A program made the position numbers and the translations under genes. DNA of 8,256 nt from an uncultured Collinsella sp. Lineage in GTDB: Bacteria > Actinomycetota > Coriobacteriia > Coriobacteriales > Coriobacteriaceae. The stretch is taken from the NCBI GenBank assembly GCA_902470095.1, contig CABRFG010000076.1, positions 1-8,256 of the forward strand, in the 5' to 3' direction. The notes beneath the pieces are model-generated. The model ran no database searches. It was not told the DNA's origin and was given only the letters and a program-made list of their open reading frames with translations. Each line of letters begins with the position of its first letter. Position 1 is the stretch's first letter. Below, piece by piece: positions 5,080 through 8,256 of the stretch.

Positions 5080-5847
5080 CTAGTTGAACTGCTCGCGGTA
5101 CGCCTTGCAGACCTCATCGACCGGGCCGTCCATGCGAAGGTCACCCTTCTCAATCCAAACGGCACGCTGGCAGATGCGTTCAACCTGCTCCATGGAGTGC
5201 GAAACGAACAGAACCGTCACGTCGCCGCTCTGGATAAAGTGCTGGATGCGGGCCTCGCACTTCTGCTGGAAGAACACATCACCGACGGACAGCGTCTCGT
5301 CAACGATCAGAATATCGGGCTCGGTAATCGTCGCGATTGCAAAGGCGATACGCGCCACCATGCCCGAGGAGAAGTTCTTAAGCGGCATATCGACAAAGTT
5401 CTGCAGCTCAGCGAACTCGATAATGCCGTCAAAGTTGGCGTCGATGAACTCCTTGGTATAGCCGAGCAGGGCGCCGTTCAGATAGATGTTCTCGCGGGCG
5501 GTCAGCTCGGGGTCAAAGCCGGCGCCAAGCTCAATCAGCGGCGCGATGTTACCGTGCACCTTAACGCTGCCCTCGCTAGGCTCAAGAACGCCAGCGATAA
5601 TCTTGAGCATCGTAGACTTGCCGGAGCCGTTGGTGCCGACCAGACCCACAACCTCGCCGCGATGAATATCAAACGAGATGTGCTTAAGCGCCCTAAACTC
5701 CTCAAAGAACAGCTCGTGCTTGGCAAGCTTAATGAAGTACTCCTTGAGGTTGGTCAGCGACTCGGACGCCATGTTAAAGATCATGGTGACGTCGTCGACC
5801 TCGACAGCCAGAGGCTGCTCGCTGTAATCAACAACAGATTCAGTCAT
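5080..5847 (-). CDS. ABC transporter ATPase for polysaccharide or teichoic acid export (Wzt/TagH type)
   Basis: This is the cytosolic ATP-hydrolysing subunit that should pair with the permease encoded upstream to export a lipid-linked surface polymer. The 255 residues contain Walker A GTNGSGKST (71-79), a Q-loop replacement region IAPLIELGAGFDPELTAREN (101-120) characteristic of this subfamily, the signature FSSGM (159-163), Walker B PDILIVDE (177-184) and the switch histidine H217. The protein ends soon after the ATPase domain, so it lacks the C-terminal glycan-binding domain of long Wzt proteins; it is the short KpsT/TagH-like form. The ATG at 5847 is preferred because AAGGAG (5860-5855) lies 7 bases before it; a GTG three bases earlier (5850) would leave only 4. 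Only a few bases separate it from the permease stop at 5859, so the two are co-transcribed. The exact polymer cannot be read from the sequence. Confidence 0.92.
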   Translation of the reverse strand: MTESVVDYSEQPLAVEVDDVTMIFNMASESLTNLKEYFIKLAKHELFFEEFRALKHISFDIHRGEVVGLVGTNGSGKSTMLKIIAGVLEPSEGSVKVHGNIAPLIELGAGFDPELTARENIYLNGALLGYTKEFIDANFDGIIEFAELQNFVDMPLKNFSSGMVARIAFAIATITEPDILIVDETLSVGDVFFQQKCEARIQHFIQSGDVTVLFVSHSMEQVERICQRAVWIEKGDLRMDGPVDEVCKAYREQFN

Positions 5848-5858
5848 CACAGCACTCC

Positions 5859-6704
5859 TTAGATGTAGAGGATGAACTTGCGCTCGGACTTATGGAACAC
5901 GGTGTAGCCAATAACAAGCGCAAGAACCGCCCAAGCGACGCACATACCAAACGTCATAAGCGAGGGCGTGGTCTGGAACAGGAAGATATCGCGCATAAAC
6001 TGCAGGTAGTTGTACATGGGGTTCGCATACATCAAGATACGCACGAGATGCGGCATTTGCGCAATAAAGTCAGTCGTCCAGAAGATGGGCGTAATGTAGG
6101 TCCATGCCGTGATGACGACGCTCCACAGATGCATGACATCGCGGAAGAAGACCGTAAGGGCAGAGAGCATCATGCCCAGGCCCATGCAGAAACACATAAG
6201 CAGCAGCAGGCAAACCGGCAGCAGAATCAGGTGCCAAGAAGGCATAACACGGAACCACAGCATAACAATAGCTACGGCGACCAGCGAGAAGCCAAAGTTC
6301 ACGAGTGAGAAAAGCACCTTCTGCACCGGGAAGACCCAGCGGTGCACCTTAACCTTCTTGAGCAGCGGAGCCGCACCCACAATCGACGTCAGCGCCTGGT
6401 TCGTGGACTCGGACATCACGGCAAAGGTAACGTTACCCACGATCAAGTACAGCGGGTACATCTCGGGCGTAATTGAGCCATTGCGGCCCTGGGCAAAAAT
6501 CGTCGAGAACACGATGGCCATGACGATCATCATCAGCAGCGGATTGAGCACCGACCAAGCGACGCCCAGAACGCTACGGCGATACTTGATCTTAAAATCC
6601 TTGGTAACCAGCTGACGAAGGATAAACGCGTCCTTCTCAAATTCGTTCTTAGCAAACGTCGCAGGCAGACTGCGAGTTTCTTGTTGCTTTGTCTGATCCG
6701 ACAC
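5859..6704 (-). CDS. ABC-2 type polysaccharide export permease (Wzm/TagG type)
   Basis: This is the membrane subunit of the exporter, with 281 residues. A cytosolic N-terminal segment leads to the family hallmark KIKYRRSVLGVAWSVLNP (38-55), the amphipathic helix running into the first membrane span. Hydrophobic spans are visible at roughly 48-70, 84-106, 128-150, 157-182, 193-212 and 250-270, giving the usual six. The FFRDV segment (186-190) and YANPMYNYLQFMRD (226-239) are also typical. The GTG at 6704 is chosen because AAAGGAG stands 8 bases before it (forward 6719-6713). The open frame extends to an ATG at 6767, but those 21 codons include the likely promoter and are atypical. It is the first gene of a two-gene minus-strand operon and is divergent from the glycosyltransferase. 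Confidence 0.93.
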   Translation of the reverse strand: MSDQTKQQETRSLPATFAKNEFEKDAFILRQLVTKDFKIKYRRSVLGVAWSVLNPLLMMIVMAIVFSTIFAQGRNGSITPEMYPLYLIVGNVTFAVMSESTNQALTSIVGAAPLLKKVKVHRWVFPVQKVLFSLVNFGFSLVAVAIVMLWFRVMPSWHLILLPVCLLLLMCFCMGLGMMLSALTVFFRDVMHLWSVVITAWTYITPIFWTTDFIAQMPHLVRILMYANPMYNYLQFMRDIFLFQTTPSLMTFGMCVAWAVLALVIGYTVFHKSERKFILYI

Positions 6705-6743
6705 GGATGCAACTCCTTTACTCGTAATCGTTGACAAACGAAC

Positions 6744-6749
6744 AGTATA
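6744..6749 (-). promoter_or_regulatory. Candidate -10 box for the ABC exporter operon
   Basis: TATACT on the minus strand lies about 40 bases before the GTG start of the permease. A convincing -35 is not seen at the expected distance, so this is a weak call. Confidence 0.3.
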
Positions 6750-6828
6750 GACCCGACGGCCCTGCAAACGATTCGCGCAACAAAACTGGAGAACTAACCC
6801 ACATCTAAGGATGACAAGTCCAAACGGC

Positions 6829-6834
6829 TATACT
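6829..6834 (+). promoter_or_regulatory. Candidate -10 box for the glycosyltransferase gene
   Basis: TATACT lies 30 bases before the GTG start. It mirrors the same hexamer on the other strand at 6744-6749, giving a divergent promoter region of about 160 bases between the exporter and the glycosyltransferase. No clear -35 is visible. Confidence 0.35.
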
Positions 6835-6864
6835 TTCAAGGATTGAATGTGTAAGGAGCATTGA

Positions 6865-7836
6865 GTGAATTCTGAATCCATCGCCGTCATCATCCCCTGC
6901 TACAACGAAGCGCTCACAATCGGTAAGGTCGTCGACGACTTTCACCGCGAGCTTCCGCAGGCTACGGTCTATGTCTATGACAATAACTCGTCAGACGATA
7001 CTTCACGCATCGCCACCGAACACGGAGCCACGGTGCGCTTTGAGCCCCGTCAGGGAAAGGGCAACGTGTGCCGTCAGATGTTTCGCGACATCGACGCCGA
7101 TTGCTACCTGATGGTCGACGGAGACGACACCTACCCCGCCGAGGCGGCCAAAGCCCTCTGCGAGCCTATCCTCAACGGCACGGCCGATATGACCGTAGGC
7201 GACCGCCTTTCCAACGGCAGCTATGCCGAGGAGAACAAGCGTGCCTTCCACGGCTTTGGCAACAATCTGGTCCGCGCCATGATCAAGTGGATCTATGGCT
7301 ACAGCTTCGATGACGTCATGACCGGCTACCGTGCCATGAGCCGCCCGTTCGTTAAAACCTTCCCTGTGCTTTCCGAGGGCTTCCAGATCGAAACCGAGCT
7401 CTCGATCCACGCCGTCGACCACCGCTGGCGCATCAAAGATGTGCCCATCGAGTACCGCGACCGTCCGGAAGGTTCCGAGTCCAAGCTCAATACCGTGAGC
7501 GACGGCATTAAAGTCGTTGCGATGATCGGCACACTGTTCAAGGACTACCGCCCGCTGAAGTTCTTCAGCCTCGTTGCGCTTCTGTTCGCGGTATTCGGCC
7601 TCGCCCTGGGCATGCCCATCGTTGTCGAATATTTCCAGACCGGCCTCGTCCCGCGCTTCCCCACCGCTATGCTCGCCGCCTCGTTTATGTTCCTGTGCGG
7701 CCTGAGCCTTGCGACCGGCTTCATCCTAGATTCTGTAGCAAAGGTCGAAAAAAAGCAGTGGGAGGTCAACGTGTACAGCAAATACGCCTACGACGACCAG
7801 CCCGGCCACCCTACTTCCAAGCCAAGCGAGAGGTAG
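6865..7836 (+). CDS. Family 2 glycosyltransferase with two C-terminal membrane helices (polyprenyl-phosphate sugar transferase-like)
   Basis: Proteins of this DPM1-like type move a sugar from a nucleotide donor to a polyprenyl phosphate or lipid-linked glycan at the inner membrane face. The 323 residues start with the GT-A fold: AVIIPCYNE (7-15), DNNSSDDT (39-46) and VDGDDTYP (84-91), in which the acidic cluster holds the metal and donor phosphates. MTGYRAMSR (152-160), EGFQIETELSIHA (171-183) and GSESKLNTVSDG (203-214) are later conserved blocks. Hydrophobic spans at about 231-255 and 266-290 anchor it, followed by a charged tail. The start is GTG at 6865, supported by AAGGAG (6853-6858) six bases ahead. 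It is divergent from the ABC exporter, and a shared role in a surface glycan is likely but inferred. Donor and acceptor cannot be predicted. Confidence 0.9.
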   Translation: MNSESIAVIIPCYNEALTIGKVVDDFHRELPQATVYVYDNNSSDDTSRIATEHGATVRFEPRQGKGNVCRQMFRDIDADCYLMVDGDDTYPAEAAKALCEPILNGTADMTVGDRLSNGSYAEENKRAFHGFGNNLVRAMIKWIYGYSFDDVMTGYRAMSRPFVKTFPVLSEGFQIETELSIHAVDHRWRIKDVPIEYRDRPEGSESKLNTVSDGIKVVAMIGTLFKDYRPLKFFSLVALLFAVFGLALGMPIVVEYFQTGLVPRFPTAMLAASFMFLCGLSLATGFILDSVAKVEKKQWEVNVYSKYAYDDQPGHPTSKPSER

Positions 7837-7886
7837 ATCTTCCGCAAAATACTATTGGCACCACTGCGCAGATAGCCACCAATCAG

Positions 7887-7910
7887 AACCACCCTTAAAA
7901 AGGGTGGTTT
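7887..7910 (+). terminator. Terminator-like hairpin after the glycosyltransferase gene
   Basis: AACCACCCTT (7887-7896) pairs perfectly with AAGGGTGGTT (7900-7909) around AAA. The T-run is short (TTT) but GCTCTT follows. It stands 50 bases after the stop and before the insertion sequence remnant. Confidence 0.65.
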
Positions 7911-7926
7911 GCTCTTAGGGTATAAC

Positions 7927-8018
7927 CCACGGGCCCCGGGCTCGCGTCTAAAGGCGCGGGCCCGGACTTCGTCCAGGCCTAGTGCATCTTGACCCGTGGC
8001 GCGCCGGTCGAACCGGCG
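7927..8018 (-). repeat. Palindromic structures of the IS200-like right end
   Basis: There are three nested or adjacent inverted repeats. CCACGGG (7927-7933) matches CCCGTGG (7993-7999). Inside it the 11-base arm at 7936-7946 matches 7955-7965 with one mismatch. Next to it, just after the tnpA stop, CGCCGGT (8002-8008) pairs with ACCGGCG (8012-8018) around a 3-base loop. Single-strand transposases of this family recognise subterminal hairpins, so one of these is probably the right-end recognition hairpin. Confidence 0.55.
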
Positions 8019-8021
8019 GGA

Positions 8022-8219
8022 TCACCCCCTCTTGAAGGGGTCCTCGTACTCCTTCACGCTCAGCTTGTCCAGCGCGATGTCGTGGGACTCCTGCTCCCTG
8101 ATGTACTTGGCGATCGTCGCCTCGTTCAGGCCGACGGTGGACACGTAGTAGCCCTCCGCCCAGAACTTCCTGTTGCCGAACTTGTACTTGAGGTTGGCGT
8201 GCCTGTCGAATATCATCAG
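8022..8219 (-). pseudogene. tnpA: 5'-truncated IS200/IS605 TnpA transposase (Y1 type)
   Basis: TnpA normally has about 150 residues and works as a dimer on single-stranded DNA. Only about 65 C-terminal residues remain: L, then MIFDRHANLKYKFGNRKFW, then a GYYVSTVG block, then IAKYIREQ, and a DPFK end. IAKYIREQ holds the nucleophilic tyrosine and the glutamine four residues on (Y38 and Q42 counted from the M at 8216), as in IS608 TnpA Y127 and Q131. The HUH metal-binding motif lies upstream in intact proteins and is absent. An in-frame stop (TAG, read at 8225-8223) sits two codons before the first matching residue, at the point where homology ends. The ATG at 8216 could start a 64-residue peptide, but no ribosome site is evident, so this is a broken gene. 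Confidence 0.8.
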
Positions 8220-8256
8220 ACACTATGACCCAATCCGAGGGCACTAAAAAGATAGG
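8220..8256. other. Unassigned sequence beyond the truncated IS fragment
   Basis: The IS200-like homology stops at 8219 and the last 37 bases do not continue TnpA in any frame. An ATG at 8225 opens a frame reading MTQSEGTKKI to the window edge, with no clear ribosome site. The stretch could be the tip of another mobile element inserted into tnpA or the far side of a deletion; it is too short to identify. Confidence 0.3.

Larger units (their letters stand above)
7918..8219 (-). mobile_element. Right-end fragment of an IS200/IS605-family insertion sequence
   Basis: This holds the C-terminal part of a TnpA gene read on the minus strand and, beyond its stop, about 100 bases of very G+C-rich, hairpin-forming DNA typical of the right end of this IS family. 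The outer limit near 7918-7928 (GGGTATAACCC) is a guess. The element is cut at 8219, so its left end and HUH-bearing half are missing from the window, and it cannot move by itself. Confidence 0.7.

Noticed and set aside
5197..5862. 221-codon plus-strand open frame opposite the ABC ATPase gene
   Set aside because: The minus-strand ATPase has every expected motif; the plus-strand text has none.
6705..6767. Longer start for the export permease at 6767
   Set aside because: It has no ribosome site, and the GTG at 6704 is preceded by AAAGGAG; the intervening bases hold the likely promoter.
8006..8014. TCGAACC near the IS end as a possible copy of the tRNA-Arg T-arm (attachment site)
   Set aside because: Only about seven bases match and they belong to the IS hairpin; too short for an attachment duplicate.
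7948..8244. 98-codon minus-strand open frame over the IS fragment
   Set aside because: It is an out-of-frame shadow of TnpA, rich in Arg, Gly, Pro and Gln, running into the IS right end.

Overview
The window looks like chromosomal DNA of a moderately high-G+C Gram-positive bacterium. Protein style (PheA with an N-terminal chorismate mutase, an AroE-AroK fusion, a short Wzt/Wzm-type exporter, a DUF4869-type gene pair) and frequent GTG starts after strong AAGGAG ribosome sites suggest a gut actinobacterium of the class Coriobacteriia, perhaps Collinsella. That placement is inference from recall; no database search was possible.

Left third (1-3154, + strand): an aromatic amino acid block. A long imperfect inverted repeat precedes pheA (chorismate mutase-prephenate dehydratase-ACT). 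pheA runs with no gap (TAG|ATG) into a fused shikimate dehydrogenase-shikimate kinase, and aroQ (type II 3-dehydroquinase) follows after a 16-bp perfect hairpin. Together these genes cover three shikimate pathway steps (3-dehydroquinate to shikimate 3-phosphate) and the branch from chorismate to phenylpyruvate. The block ends in a nested hairpin that looks like a terminator.

Middle (3155-4950): an accessory-looking segment of lower G+C. It holds a translationally coupled pair, a small DUF4869-like protein and a 333-aa P-loop ATPase with an unassigned C-terminal half, closed by a strong intrinsic terminator. Next is a short, frameshifted remnant on the minus strand that resembles an acyltransferase-3 membrane protein and runs directly into the terminator of a tRNA-Arg(UCU) gene. 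The ATPase/DUF4869 pair is the best candidate here for an uncharacterised system.

Right part (4951-7910): tRNA-Arg(UCU), then on the minus strand a two-gene ABC exporter of the polysaccharide/teichoic acid type (permease, then ATPase), and divergently a family 2 glycosyltransferase with two C-terminal membrane helices. These plausibly act together in making and exporting a lipid-linked surface glycan.

Right edge (7911-8256): the right end and C-terminal third of an IS200/IS605-type TnpA transposase, cut off at about 8219 where unrelated sequence begins, so this is a broken mobile element at a rearrangement junction.
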